Assembly: GCA_022570935.1 (NCBI GenBank)
Contig: JACZYU010000001.1
Location: 1-55,388, forward strand
Reading direction: 5' to 3'
Length of the DNA: 55,388 bases
Origin: Planctomycetota bacterium
GTDB taxonomy: Bacteria; Planctomycetota; Brocadiia; Brocadiales; Scalinduaceae
In this document: positions 27,611 to 37,100 of the stretch, piece after piece
How positions within the stretch are numbered: the first letter of the stretch is position 1
Layout of the letters: each line of letters starts with the position of its first letter
Notes under the pieces: model-generated
The model's input: the letters and a program-made list of their open reading frames with translations, nothing else
What the model was told of the DNA's origin: nothing
Database searches by the model: none
Program-made: the position numbers and the translations under genes

Positions 27611-27769
27611 AGTAGAACGGGCTTCCAGCCTGTTTTTAATAGGGCAACACACTCGAATGAATTACATTGTTGGTCAGGTCAGTCTGTCAGTTACAGGTAA
27701 GATGCCTGTGCTACTATTTTGGTATAAAATGGAGGTCTGAAATACCATGCAATTTTTGTCTGTTGCCTT

Positions 27770-28207
27770 TTACTTTTCAGAAAGAGGTTTAAACCCTCTC
27801 AGGTTATAATTGCAGACAGGGCATCTTCTTATGAAGAGATACATGACCAGAAGAAAGATTACCCATAACCCTGCGGTGAGTAGTAAAAGTACTATATCTC
27901 CAGGATCTAATTTATGAAGCCTCTTTGGAATGACAAGTTTTTCACAATATGGGCAAAAAGTTTTTTTTGGATGTTTTGCAAACGAGAATTTTCCATTCTC
28001 AATCCGAATATCTGTTGTTTTGAGATGTGCAAGTTTAAACTGTTTAAGTTTGTCACAAATAAGATTGTACTTTCTTGCAGTGAGGAGTTCTATACGAAAA
28101 CCCATTGGAGGTTTTAAATTGTAATATTTATCTGTGAGAAATTGCTCCGGATCTTTGAATATCCCCCTGGCGACGATTAGCCTTTTTCCAATGTTGTCTA
28201 CAAACAT
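27770..28207 (-). CDS. Zinc-ribbon single-pass membrane protein, unknown
   Basis: The 145-residue protein has a soluble N-terminal part (about 1-80), a cysteine pair CPYCEK, a hydrophobic segment (about 103-127) and a second pair CPVCNYNL near the end. The two CxxC pairs on either side of the helix could form a zinc ribbon only if the helix is not fully inserted, so the topology is uncertain. The family is not recognised. It is encoded downstream of the kinase-like gene in the same direction with a gap of 86 bases, so it may be part of that signalling unit. Confidence 0.6.
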   Translation of the reverse strand: MFVDNIGKRLIVARGIFKDPEQFLTDKYYNLKPPMGFRIELLTARKYNLICDKLKQFKLAHLKTTDIRIENGKFSFAKHPKKTFCPYCEKLVIPKRLHKLDPGDIVLLLLTAGLWVIFLLVMYLFIRRCPVCNYNLRGFKPLSEK

Positions 28208-28293
28208 GAGTGTTTATTTGAGAGTGGAGTAATTTGTCATATGGGTAAGATTTGCCTGGATGGGTTAGTAAAATTACATTGTACTAAGCCAGT

Positions 28294-29106
28294 TCACACA
28301 ACACTTGCCAGTTCGTCCTTTAATTTCTCTGCTGATGGTATCCTGTTTGATGGATCCTCCTCAAGGAGTCCTAAAATTATTTCGTTCAATTTTTGTGGGA
28401 TTGCATTGTTAATCTCGATTGGTTGCTGGGCTGTTTCTGCCCGTACTTTACCTGTTAATACTTCGTACAATATCAATCCAATTGTATATAAATCAGTTCT
28501 GCCATCAATCTTCACCTGTTTCAGGACTGCCTTCTCACCTCTTGCATCTGTAACATTTTTCAATAAGTTATTCATCTGCTTTTGTTCAGGCGATGCATAT
28601 TCTATGGTTACACCTTTTATTAGTTCTCCTGTTTTTATGGTTAGTTCTAAATCAATTAACCCTATTATTCCTGTACTGGGATTAAGAATAAGATGGCCCG
28701 GCTTAACGTCTGCATGGACATATCCTTTTTTGTGTAAATATTGCAAGGGTTCGACGACACTTAAAATGTATTTGATTACATTTTTCATTTCGTGTGAATC
28801 TGGCACTCCCTTCTGCTTGTAATACTCTACTAAATCCTCACCTTCAAAATTCTGTAAGACAATGAAGTGTTCATTCAATACTAATTTGTTATTTTCAAAT
28901 AATTCAGTCCATCCAAAATCATATCTTTTTGGAATCTGTGGATGAGAGAATTTCTTGAGTACAGTATACTCACTTTCATAACTGTAAGTAGGCGAATACT
29001 TCATTCCCCATTCACTATCTCCTAGTTCAGCTAAAACAGCATAATTTGCCCTGTGGCCTGGTCTGTATTTAAAGCTTTCAAATTGATATTTTCCTAATTT
29101 ATACAT
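28294..29106 (-). CDS. Protein kinase-like protein (atypical N-lobe), first copy
   Basis: The 270-residue protein is a Ser/Thr-kinase fold. YVHADVKPGHLIL carries the catalytic Asp, LIDLELTI replaces the DFG motif (Asp kept, Gly changed to Glu), and YASPEQ stands for APE. The C-lobe motifs DGRTDLYTIGLILYEVLTG and LLEEDPSNRIPSAEKL are clear. The N-lobe is short, lacks a glycine-rich loop, and has only a possible lysine in GMKY and a glutamate in YESEY. It may phosphorylate a protein, a small molecule or be a pseudokinase. ATG 29106 follows GAAGGGA by six bases. A paralogue at 47465 lies on the other side of the ammonium island with phosphoesterases. Confidence 0.75.
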   Translation of the reverse strand: MYKLGKYQFESFKYRPGHRANYAVLAELGDSEWGMKYSPTYSYESEYTVLKKFSHPQIPKRYDFGWTELFENNKLVLNEHFIVLQNFEGEDLVEYYKQKGVPDSHEMKNVIKYILSVVEPLQYLHKKGYVHADVKPGHLILNPSTGIIGLIDLELTIKTGELIKGVTIEYASPEQKQMNNLLKNVTDARGEKAVLKQVKIDGRTDLYTIGLILYEVLTGKVRAETAQQPIEINNAIPQKLNEIILGLLEEDPSNRIPSAEKLKDELASVV

Positions 29107-29182
29107 ACTGTTTCCCTTCAAAGTTCAACTTGGTCGAGCCAGAAGCAAAAAGGGGAGTAGACACGAATTACACGAATATATA

Positions 29183-29350
29183 TCTTTTTTACTCACGCAA
29201 AGCCGCTAAGATCGCAAAGAAAACGAAATATATTAGTTTTTATCCTTTGCGTTCTCCGCGGCTCTGCGTGATTATTTCTTTTCTCCCTTCCTGCAATTCC
29301 CGACAGAGTCGTATCTGTGAGCTGCCCACAGGGTCGTCCTCAGGCGACCT
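29183..29350. repeat. Palindromic repeat and inverted C module
   Basis: At 29183-29270 a long palindrome has arms CACGCAAAGCCGCTAAG and the GCGGCTCTGCGTGA type. At 29299-29350, on the minus strand, there is a C module. The first element is the uninterrupted relative of the composite at 3796-3958. Confidence 0.6.
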
Positions 29351-29399
29351 GCCTTCCTAAGCGGCCTTGCTTTCAAAAGTATTTAATCTTCGTTAAAAC

Positions 29400-29477
29400 A
29401 GTCTATAAGGTGACAATCTTCAGTCAAAAAAAGCCTGTCTGCCGACAGGCAGGCAAGAAATTGTCGACTTATAGACT
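29400..29477. repeat. T-type element, copy 2, with inserted P palindrome
   Basis: Termini AGTCTATAAGGTGACAAT and ATTGTCGACTTATAGACT enclose a loop that carries a 20-base GC-rich palindrome, CTGTCTGCCGACAGGCAGGC, absent at the equivalent site in copy 3. Otherwise copies 2 and 3 agree across CAGTCAAAAAAAGC and AAGAAATTGTCGACTTA. Confidence 0.75.
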
Positions 29478-29487
29478 AAGTAATTCG

Positions 29488-29955
29488 CTACTCTTTCTTT
29501 TTATATTTTTCATGGCAATCGTCACATGTTTGTTGTAATTTTTCGTATTCGATGTTCAAACTGACCATCTCTCTTGATTCAGCTGCCTCTACCACTGCAA
29601 GCGATTGGAAATGAAAAAAGGTATCAAACATGATAAAATCCTTTGGTAATTCTACTTTTCTTTTACCTGTAAAGAGTAATGGGGAAGTACTTTTCAGCAA
29701 CATGGCATATTTGCATATATCACCCCAATTTTGACATTCAATTGACTCTGCCAATGCATCGTCATATTCATCAAGAGATTTCATATGCATCCTGAATTTA
29801 GACACACCTTCATAAATAGTATTGTCTACTATATCCGGAACTGTCTCTCTCACTTCTTCCTCTCTCTTTTCAATCTTTTTGTCCTTGTCTATAGAAAACA
29901 TAAAAAGCGGCACAAGTACCATTATCAAGACTACGATGACCCAAAACCCTTTCAT
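29488..29955 (-). CDS. Class II cytochrome c-like protein, membrane-anchored
   Basis: The 155-residue protein has an N-terminal signal/anchor (about residues 4-21) and a helical body. A single haem-binding motif CDDCH (CxxCH) lies close to the C-terminus, the position typical of cytochrome c-prime/c556 four-helix bundles. The function in the periplasm is unknown; such proteins bind NO or carry electrons. It is downstream of the Cache/CheD-like and PII genes in the same direction, with about 125 bases between, so a weak operon link is possible. Confidence 0.65.
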   Translation of the reverse strand: MKGFWVIVVLIMVLVPLFMFSIDKDKKIEKREEEVRETVPDIVDNTIYEGVSKFRMHMKSLDEYDDALAESIECQNWGDICKYAMLLKSTSPLLFTGKRKVELPKDFIMFDTFFHFQSLAVVEAAESREMVSLNIEYEKLQQTCDDCHEKYKKKE

Positions 29956-30080
29956 GTTTTTACTTAATCCTTATTATTAAAATAGACAATTTAGTTTGTT
30001 ATGAATAAATTACGGTTAGACTATGTTAGAGAAACAGAAAGAATGTATACAGATTGTTTCATGAAATATTTATTAAGCGT

Positions 30081-30455
30081 CTAAATCTCATCGAAGAAAC
30101 CTTCCTCAGTTGAGTCTCCTAAATGCCTTTTACCTGAATGAATATGGATTGCATTATCTAAGGGAAATATGTATATCCGCCCATCAGCTCCAATGCCAGT
30201 TTTAGTAACATTTCTGATAGTTTCTATGACACTATCGACCCTGTAATCTGCTACAACAAATTCTAATTCTACTCTTTTAACAGCATCTATCCTTTGCTGA
30301 TAGATTTTTCCTCGATAGACTTGCTTAACGGTTTTTTTTTGTTCTCCATATCCAGCGGCTTGTTTGGTCGAAATCCCATGATACCCTTTACGTGTTAATA
30401 CGTCCTTCAGGTCTAAAACCCTTTCAGGTCTTAAAATTACCTTGATAAGTTTCAT
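30081..30455 (-). CDS. Divergent PII-family protein
   Basis: The 124-residue protein keeps the PII fold start KVILRPERV, Gln39 (GYGEQKK), a T-loop with YRGKIYQ where the tyrosine is shifted to position 52, and a B-loop TGIGADGRIY. The T-loop after the tyrosine reads QRIDAVKRV, unlike the VDLLPKIK of the canonical copies, and the C-terminus has HSGKRHLGDS plus an acidic tail. It probably binds nucleotides but contacts a different partner. It is 44 bases downstream of the Cache/CheD-like gene and surely co-transcribed with it, with GAAGGGGGGG as ribosome site. Confidence 0.8.
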   Translation of the reverse strand: MKLIKVILRPERVLDLKDVLTRKGYHGISTKQAAGYGEQKKTVKQVYRGKIYQQRIDAVKRVELEFVVADYRVDSVIETIRNVTKTGIGADGRIYIFPLDNAIHIHSGKRHLGDSTEEGFFDEI

Positions 30456-30499
30456 GATTTATCCCCCCCCTTCATTATTTTAAGCTTTTTATGAAAATG

Positions 30500-32065
30500 T
30501 TATATGTTGTTATAGTTACTTAGCCTTTTTACAATTTCTCCAAAATCTGGAACGTGCTTATACTCATCGGTAAAATTCATGCTATAGCTTTTTCCCTTCC
30601 ATCGGCTCCAAACTTGGTCATCCCTGTAATCAGAAATAATATCCACTATATTAAATTTATCTTTGAAAAGCACCTTGATTTGAGACAATTCAACTTCATC
30701 ATCAATAAGTTTACGAATTATGTTTTTGAAGCTGGAATTATGCGTGGCAAACACTCCAAACCGTAAAAACGATTTTTCATATTGAATAATGTCATATCTA
30801 TTTATACTGTTCATGACAGTGTTCACAAAATCAGTATATCTTTCTTTCAAAAATATCTTCGTGAAAAAACCTATGTTCTTGTAGGCCTCATCGGTTGGAG
30901 TGATGTGAATTAAATAGCCAAATTTGCCCGGATAACTGATTGTCAAGGCTGTGCAGGTAGCAACTCCTTCAGTATAGAGTAGTTCGCCGTTTTTGGTTTT
31001 TTGAATCTCTTTAAAATCAACCTTAACAAAATTATTATTTTGCTTCCAACTGGGTAGAAATATTTTCTGCTTATCATTTGGATAATGGTAATTTGCCAGA
31101 TATTCACAGACTTTGTCAAAAAGCTCCTTTTCTCTACTACGATATATTTCAGTAATAATTTCATCTTCATCGATTTCAGCTATAATAATCCATATTGACC
31201 CCTCGTAATCAAACTGCTCGTATGAACTAAAAACTCTCTTGTTGCGATAATCTTTGATAATTTTATTTCCTTTTTTCTCCTTTATAGCATTTCTAACAGC
31301 CTTTGTGTCGATTCGCTTGGTTAATATAGTGTTGTCATCAATAAATCTGGATTGAGTAAGCATCAATTCTTTATAATTAACTAAATAAACTTCACCTGTT
31401 CTCCCCAGATTTTTTCTGTCTGTCAAAATGTCGTTGATATCGTTAATAGGTAATTGTAAAACAATATAACCCAGTAATTGGTTGTTTTTAAAGACTGGAG
31501 TAATGAAAAAAGAAGCCGGTTCATCAGAAACTGAATAATACTCGAAATCAACAAACTCTATCTCTTTGCCTTTTATGTTTCTTATCTTCTCATATAGCGC
31601 TACATCATTAAACCGAGCTTCATGTATATTACCTAAAAAATCATCCTCTTTTTTAATAGTAAAAAAAATATCTCCATCAATATCTATAAACAAAAGGTCA
31701 TAAAATTTATCCAACTCAAGAACAAAGAACTTTTCCAGCGAAGCTTCCATAGTCATGTATTCAATACTGTTATAGGCATTATTTCTGTACAAGTAATAAA
31801 GTCTTTTAAAGGTGTTGAGAATGTCATTATTTTGAGAAATCTCCTCGCCCAATGTTTTTTGGTGGTCTAAATAACGTGTTACTTTGCCTTTTTTTTCTAT
31901 TCTAATTTTCTCTAATTTGGCAAAGGTCGCCTTCTTTGGATTGTATTTAAAATAAATATCATCAAAACAAAAGAAGAACCCTAAGGCAATTGTGAGTAGT
32001 GCTAACGGTACACCAATAAGAAATGTTTTTTTAGAAAAATATTTACGCTTCATCTTAGAACTCAT
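30500..32065 (-). CDS. Cache-domain sensor fused to a CheD-like domain
   Basis: The 521-residue protein has one N-terminal membrane helix (about residues 14-34) and a double-Cache-like sensor (about 50-300, with LGRTGEVYLVN and SYEQFDYEGSIWIIIAEI). Its C-terminal domain (about 355-480) resembles the glutamine deamidase CheD. In that domain Thr365, Cys371 and His387 (TEGVATC and YLIHITP) match the catalytic Thr-Cys-His of CheD by spacing (6 and 16; 6 and 17 in the Thermotoga enzyme). No second membrane helix or kinase domain is visible, so both domains would lie on one side of the membrane. It is divergent from the Amt/sensor-kinase operon and in an operon with a PII gene, which suggests a role in ammonium signalling. 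The CheD assignment is by eye. Confidence 0.55.
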   Translation of the reverse strand: MSSKMKRKYFSKKTFLIGVPLALLTIALGFFFCFDDIYFKYNPKKATFAKLEKIRIEKKGKVTRYLDHQKTLGEEISQNNDILNTFKRLYYLYRNNAYNSIEYMTMEASLEKFFVLELDKFYDLLFIDIDGDIFFTIKKEDDFLGNIHEARFNDVALYEKIRNIKGKEIEFVDFEYYSVSDEPASFFITPVFKNNQLLGYIVLQLPINDINDILTDRKNLGRTGEVYLVNYKELMLTQSRFIDDNTILTKRIDTKAVRNAIKEKKGNKIIKDYRNKRVFSSYEQFDYEGSIWIIIAEIDEDEIITEIYRSREKELFDKVCEYLANYHYPNDKQKIFLPSWKQNNNFVKVDFKEIQKTKNGELLYTEGVATCTALTISYPGKFGYLIHITPTDEAYKNIGFFTKIFLKERYTDFVNTVMNSINRYDIIQYEKSFLRFGVFATHNSSFKNIIRKLIDDEVELSQIKVLFKDKFNIVDIISDYRDDQVWSRWKGKSYSMNFTDEYKHVPDFGEIVKRLSNYNNI

Positions 32066-32417
32066 AAATACTCCTTTAGTTTTTTTAAAGAATATTGTGA
32101 ATAATATAAAGGTCTTGTATGTATTAACAAGCTTTTCGTATTATGAAATATTATAAGTTAACCGTTTGGAAATTTCAAAGTTTATTGTTAAAACATTCAT
32201 TTATGATTTGTTATGTTAAGTAATGCTTCTGTTTTCTTCTTGATTTTAATATTTAGCCTCCCTATTATACTAACAAGAGTTTCTACGATCTACTAAATTG
32301 CCACGTCATACAGACATATACTCCATCAAATGATGGATATACTTTCATAAATTTAGAAGTACTATATCAATCAATTTGTAAAAGGTGAAGCCTTTACTTC
32401 ACACCGTTCCATTGCTC
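32066..32417. other. Divergent intergenic region
   Basis: This stretch separates the leftward Cache/CheD-like operon from the rightward Amt/sensor operon. It is AT-rich, with no clear gene; a promoter for the leftward genes was not recognised. Confidence 0.4.
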
Positions 32418-32432
32418 TGGTATTTTAAATGC
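32418..32432 (+). promoter_or_regulatory. Sigma-54-like promoter of the Amt/sensor operon
   Basis: CTGGTATTTTAAATGCACG has GG at 32419-32420 and GC at 32431-32432, with TGGTAT and ATGC boxes. The start would be near 32444, about 77 bases before the gene. Confidence 0.45.
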
Positions 32433-32520
32433 ACGTTTTTAAAAAATACATTGTCAAGATGATAGATTTGATAATACGAGAGATGAATCCTCGCAAATAT
32501 TATAAATAAAGGGACTAAAA

Positions 32521-34137
32521 ATGAGCAACATAAAGAGCTGCAACAAGTATAAGAGGCAAATTTCAATTATCTTTATCAGTATGAGTGTGCTTACATTGAT
32601 TCTTTACCCGTATTATAATGTATATGCAGAAGCATCTCTACAATTGATCCAGAAAAAACTTGATTTTATCTGGATTATTGTTGCTGCCAGTATGGTCTTT
32701 TTCATGCAGGTGGGGTTTACGGCATTTGAAGCCGGTGCAGTACAGGCAAAGAATGCTATAAGCGTTTCCATAAAAAATATATTGAATTTCTTAGTAAGTT
32801 CCATCGCATACTTTATCGTAGGTTTTGGGATCATGTTCGGCTTGAGCTATGAGGGTTATGTGGGTATAAGTAATTTTCTGTTATATGGTATTGATACCCA
32901 TGTGACTTCTTTAGGGTATGCCTTTGTGTTCTTCCAACTTGTATTTGCAGGCACTGCAGCCACTATTACATCTGGCGCCTTCGCTGAAAGGGCAAAACTT
33001 TTAATGCACATCTGTACTACCATTTTTGTGGTCTGTCTGATTTATCCCGTCTTTGGTCATTGGGCATGGGGACATTTATTTCATCCCAATCAATATGGTT
33101 GGCTTGGAAGAATGGGTTTTATAGATTTTGCGGGTTCTACGGTAGTTCATTCTATAAGTGGCTGGGTTGCTTTGTCAGGCGCCATTGTGCTTGGCCCAAG
33201 AATGGGTAAGTTTAATCCTGATGGTACCGTGAACAGGATGTATGGACACAATCTTCCCCTGGCTACAATAGGCACATTCTTCCTGTGGTTTGGCTGGTTT
33301 GGCTTTAATGGAGGTTCTCTTTTGCGTGCTGATACAAGTATCGGGTTGGTGATTATCAATACAACCCTTTCGGGAGCAGTAGCGGGAATTGCTGCAGCGG
33401 TTTTTGGAAAAGTGAAAAACAAGAGATTGGATGCGGCAGAGATACTTTTAGGAATTATGGGAGGATTAGTTGCTATTGGCGCAGGTTGCAGTAGGGTAAG
33501 TTCCGTATATGCATGCATTGTTGGATTATGCGCAGGTATTATTGTAATATTGGCTAAGGATTTTATCGAAAAGGTATTAAAAGTGGATGACCCTGTAGGT
33601 GCAGTTCCCGTCCACGGTTTTTGTGGTGCCTGGGGTACCTTAGCCGTTAGCCTGTTTACTCCTGCATCTGCATTTTCAATGACAAATTTCAATCGGCTTT
33701 TACAAGTTGGCGTGCAATGTCTTGGAATTATTGTGGCATTCGCCTGGGCTTTTTCGTTGGGTCTTTTGTTTTTCTGGTGCCTGAAGAAACTGGTAGGTAT
33801 CAGGGTCAGTGCGGAAGAAGAGGTAAAGGGATTAAATCTCAGTGAATATGAAGATGTTACATCCTGGCTTGATTTTGTTAAGATCTCAAAAGTTCAAGAT
33901 ATGAATACGGCATTACAGGGTAAAATAAAAGAAAGAACAAGAGAGCTGGAGCACATAAAGGAAAATCTCGAAGAAGATGTGAAGAAACGTACTTCAGAAT
34001 TAAAGGAGTCACGAGATGAGTTGGAGAAAAAAGTTGGTCAATTAGAGAACTTTGCAAAAGTTGCTGTCGGAAGAGAATTAAAGATGAAGAAAATGGAAGA
34101 AGAACTTAAATCTTCAAAAAATAAAAATCATAAATAA
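32521..34137 (+). CDS. amt: Amt-C, ammonium transporter with coiled-coil tail (sensor partner)
   Basis: The 538-residue protein has a signal peptide (to about residue 37) and a full Amt domain. WIIVAASMVFFMQVGFTAFE is its first helix, DFAGSTVVHSISGW holds the first pore His and VPVHGFCGAWGTL the second. From about residue 450 it continues as a highly charged coiled coil (KERTRELEHIKENLEEDVKKR...) ending with NFAKVAVGRELKMKKMEEEL, the linker sequence commonly found before PAS or histidine-kinase domains. Amt-kinase fusions are known as ammonium sensors in anammox bacteria. Here the gene stops (TAA 34135-34137) and the sensor kinase starts three bases later in the same frame. It probably senses ammonium rather than only transporting it. 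Confidence 0.9.
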   Translation: MSNIKSCNKYKRQISIIFISMSVLTLILYPYYNVYAEASLQLIQKKLDFIWIIVAASMVFFMQVGFTAFEAGAVQAKNAISVSIKNILNFLVSSIAYFIVGFGIMFGLSYEGYVGISNFLLYGIDTHVTSLGYAFVFFQLVFAGTAATITSGAFAERAKLLMHICTTIFVVCLIYPVFGHWAWGHLFHPNQYGWLGRMGFIDFAGSTVVHSISGWVALSGAIVLGPRMGKFNPDGTVNRMYGHNLPLATIGTFFLWFGWFGFNGGSLLRADTSIGLVIINTTLSGAVAGIAAAVFGKVKNKRLDAAEILLGIMGGLVAIGAGCSRVSSVYACIVGLCAGIIVILAKDFIEKVLKVDDPVGAVPVHGFCGAWGTLAVSLFTPASAFSMTNFNRLLQVGVQCLGIIVAFAWAFSLGLLFFWCLKKLVGIRVSAEEEVKGLNLSEYEDVTSWLDFVKISKVQDMNTALQGKIKERTRELEHIKENLEEDVKKRTSELKESRDELEKKVGQLENFAKVAVGRELKMKKMEEELKSSKNKNHK

Positions 34138-34140
34138 TAC

Positions 34141-37100
34141 ATGAAACTAGGAACCAAATGTATCTTATCAATCAGCCTTATTGTAACATTGGTACTGGGA
34201 ATTAGCTTTACTTGGATCATTAAAAGGCAGGACTATTTGTTAAAAGAAGAAATAAAGAAACAGGCAAAACTTCTTGTTGAGCAAATAGAAATTGCCCACA
34301 GCTATTTAGCAGAGACTCAGGATGCTGTTAATACTGATGGTATGAGCAGCAAGACGGATTTTAGAGATTTGCATCCTTCAAAAATTGGTATGGAATTTTT
34401 CGGCCGTATGAGAGAAAACGAGTTATACACTGTTCGGCTGATAACCCTGAAAGACAGAGACAAAAATATTACACCGGACGCTCTTGAAGCAGCAGTCCTG
34501 AAAAACATGGAAGGGCAAAAATCAAAAGACGCATTTTATGGTGAGTCGTCATATGTAAGAGATGAGAAAGTATTTCGTTATATTGCTCCCCTCTATATCG
34601 AGGAAACCTGTCTCAAGTGCCACGGAGAACCATCAGGAATGGCAATCATTCCTGAATACAAGACAGAGGTATATAAGGCAGGTGATTTATGGGGAGTCGT
34701 AAGTGTTGTTGCTCCTTTAAAGCTCATTCACGCAAGTTTGAAGGCAGACGCAATAATACTTATCTGTATTGCATCGGCTTCCATTGGTGTTATTATTTTT
34801 ATTACATACATATTGATTAGACGGTTGATCACAAAGCCTATCTCAAAGATATCAAATGTGATGAATGCCATTGCCAGTGGTGATCTCGACAAGAGGATAA
34901 ATATTTTTTCAAGGGACGAAATTGGAATGTTGGCTATCTCTATTAATAAGATGACAGAAGACCTGCAGAAGACTACAGTGTCCAAGGCTTATGTAGATAA
35001 CATAATTGAAAGTATGATCGATACGTTAGTTGTGGTAGATCAAAATGGCAAGATAAAGACCGTAAATAAATCAACTCTGGATGTGTTAGGTTATGAAAAA
35101 AAGGACTTAATCGGTAATGATATAAATATGATCATGGATGACAAAGTTAACCCCATCACGAACCGGGGCTGGAGTGATATCTGGAAGGACGATGTGTTAA
35201 AGGATTACGATATCATATATCGTACTCATAAAAGAGAAGATATACCTATGAATTTCAGTGGACGTATAATGCGAGATAGCGATGGGAATGTGGTGGATAT
35301 CGTTGGTGTCGCCAGGGATATGAGGCAGACAAAAAAGCACATTAGAGAATTGTCCGACTTTAGAGAAGCAACTTTGTATATGCTGGATGACCTTGAGAAA
35401 ACGCGTACAGAATTAGAAAGAGAACAGAAGAAACTCGAGGTGATAGTAACTGGAATCGGTGCTTACTTGTGTCTCATAGATAAAGATATGAAGATTACGT
35501 GGGGTAACAAACCCTTCGAGAAACAGTTTGGGAGGGTAAATGGTTTTAAAGAGAATGCTTGTAATAAAATTTTTGGTTGCGGTAATGTACCCCCAGAGGA
35601 CTGTACTACAAAACGTGTGTTTAAGAGCGGTAAAATAGAAGAAACAAAAAGGTTGGTGATTGGTAAAGATAATGAAAAGAAATATTATCATTTTATTGGT
35701 TCACCGATAAAGGACGATAAAGGAAAGATTACCCATGTGCTTGAGTTGGTTCAAGATATTACCAAAATGTGGCAGATGGAACACCAGAAAGAAATTATTT
35801 ACAATATCAATAAAATCATTACGTCGGGTCTTATGTCAGACATGTTTAAGTCAATAAGTAACGAGCTTAAACGTATTATTGAATTTGATAGGATTAGTAT
35901 TGCCCTGATTGATGAAAAAACACAAAAATTTGAGGTCGTGGCAATAGATAAAGCGTATGACAACTCGACAATCAATGAGGGCGATTGGTTTCCAAAAGAA
36001 GGGAGCCTATTAGAGAAGATAACCTTTACCGGGAGTCCGTTTATTGTGAGAGATACTTCAAAAAGTACCTTCTGGTCAGATCGTATGTTGCTCAAAGAAG
36101 GTGTAAAGTCTCGACTCGGTTTCCCTCTTGAATATAAGGGCAGTATTATCGGAACGATTAACTTTGGAAGTATGAAAGAGAATAACTTTTCAAAAAAACA
36201 TTTTACAATACTGGAACAGATTGCAATGCAACTGGCTATTGCCATAGAAAATACCAGATTATTTGCAAAAACGAAGGCGTCAGAGAAAGGATATAAGGAC
36301 CTTTATGACAATGCTCCAGATATTTATATAACAAACGACGAAAATGGGATTATAATCAATTGCAACCAAACTGGAGCAGAGATTTTAGGATACAAAAAAG
36401 AAGAACTTGTAGGGAAACATATTTTTGATTTTCAAACAGAGAAAAACAGGGATGTGATGAAGAAATTACTACCTAAACGTCTAAGTGGGCAGCTTGTAAA
36501 AGGATTAGAATTGCAGCTGGTAAAAAAAGATGGGAGTGTTATAGATGTTAGCTTAAACGATAGTCATATTTGTGATGATAGTGGCAGAATTATCGCTACC
36601 AGATCAGTTTATAGGGATATAACTGCAAAGAAAAGTCTGGAATCACAACTTTTAGAGGCGGAAAAGTTGGCCACGACAGGAAGAGTTGTTGCAAGTGTTG
36701 CTCATGAGATTAATAACCCACTGGAAGGTATCATCAATTACCTCCAACTACTACTAGAAAGGATAGATGATTATGAGAGGAAGAAATATGTGGAACTTGT
36801 TATGGAAGGTATTTACAGGATTGCAGGAATTGTAAGGAGTCTGTTAGAGGCTAATCAGAATGTTACGGAAGAAGAAGGCGATCACAGTATTAATTATCAC
36901 ATACAAAGCGTTGTAGATTTATTTCAAAAAGAATTATCTCAAGCAAAAGTAACAGTAAAACAAATATTTGACAAAAAAATTCCCAAGGTGAGATGCCAGC
37001 CAAACCAATTAGAACAGGTATTTACAAATCTTATACTTAATTCTATTGATTCAATGCCACATGGCGGGATTATCAAAATAACTACGCAGGTTAAAGATGA

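Noticed and set aside
27522-27740. 72-codon frame after Amt-B
   Set aside because: It spans the terminator hairpin of Amt-B and shows no protein-like pattern.
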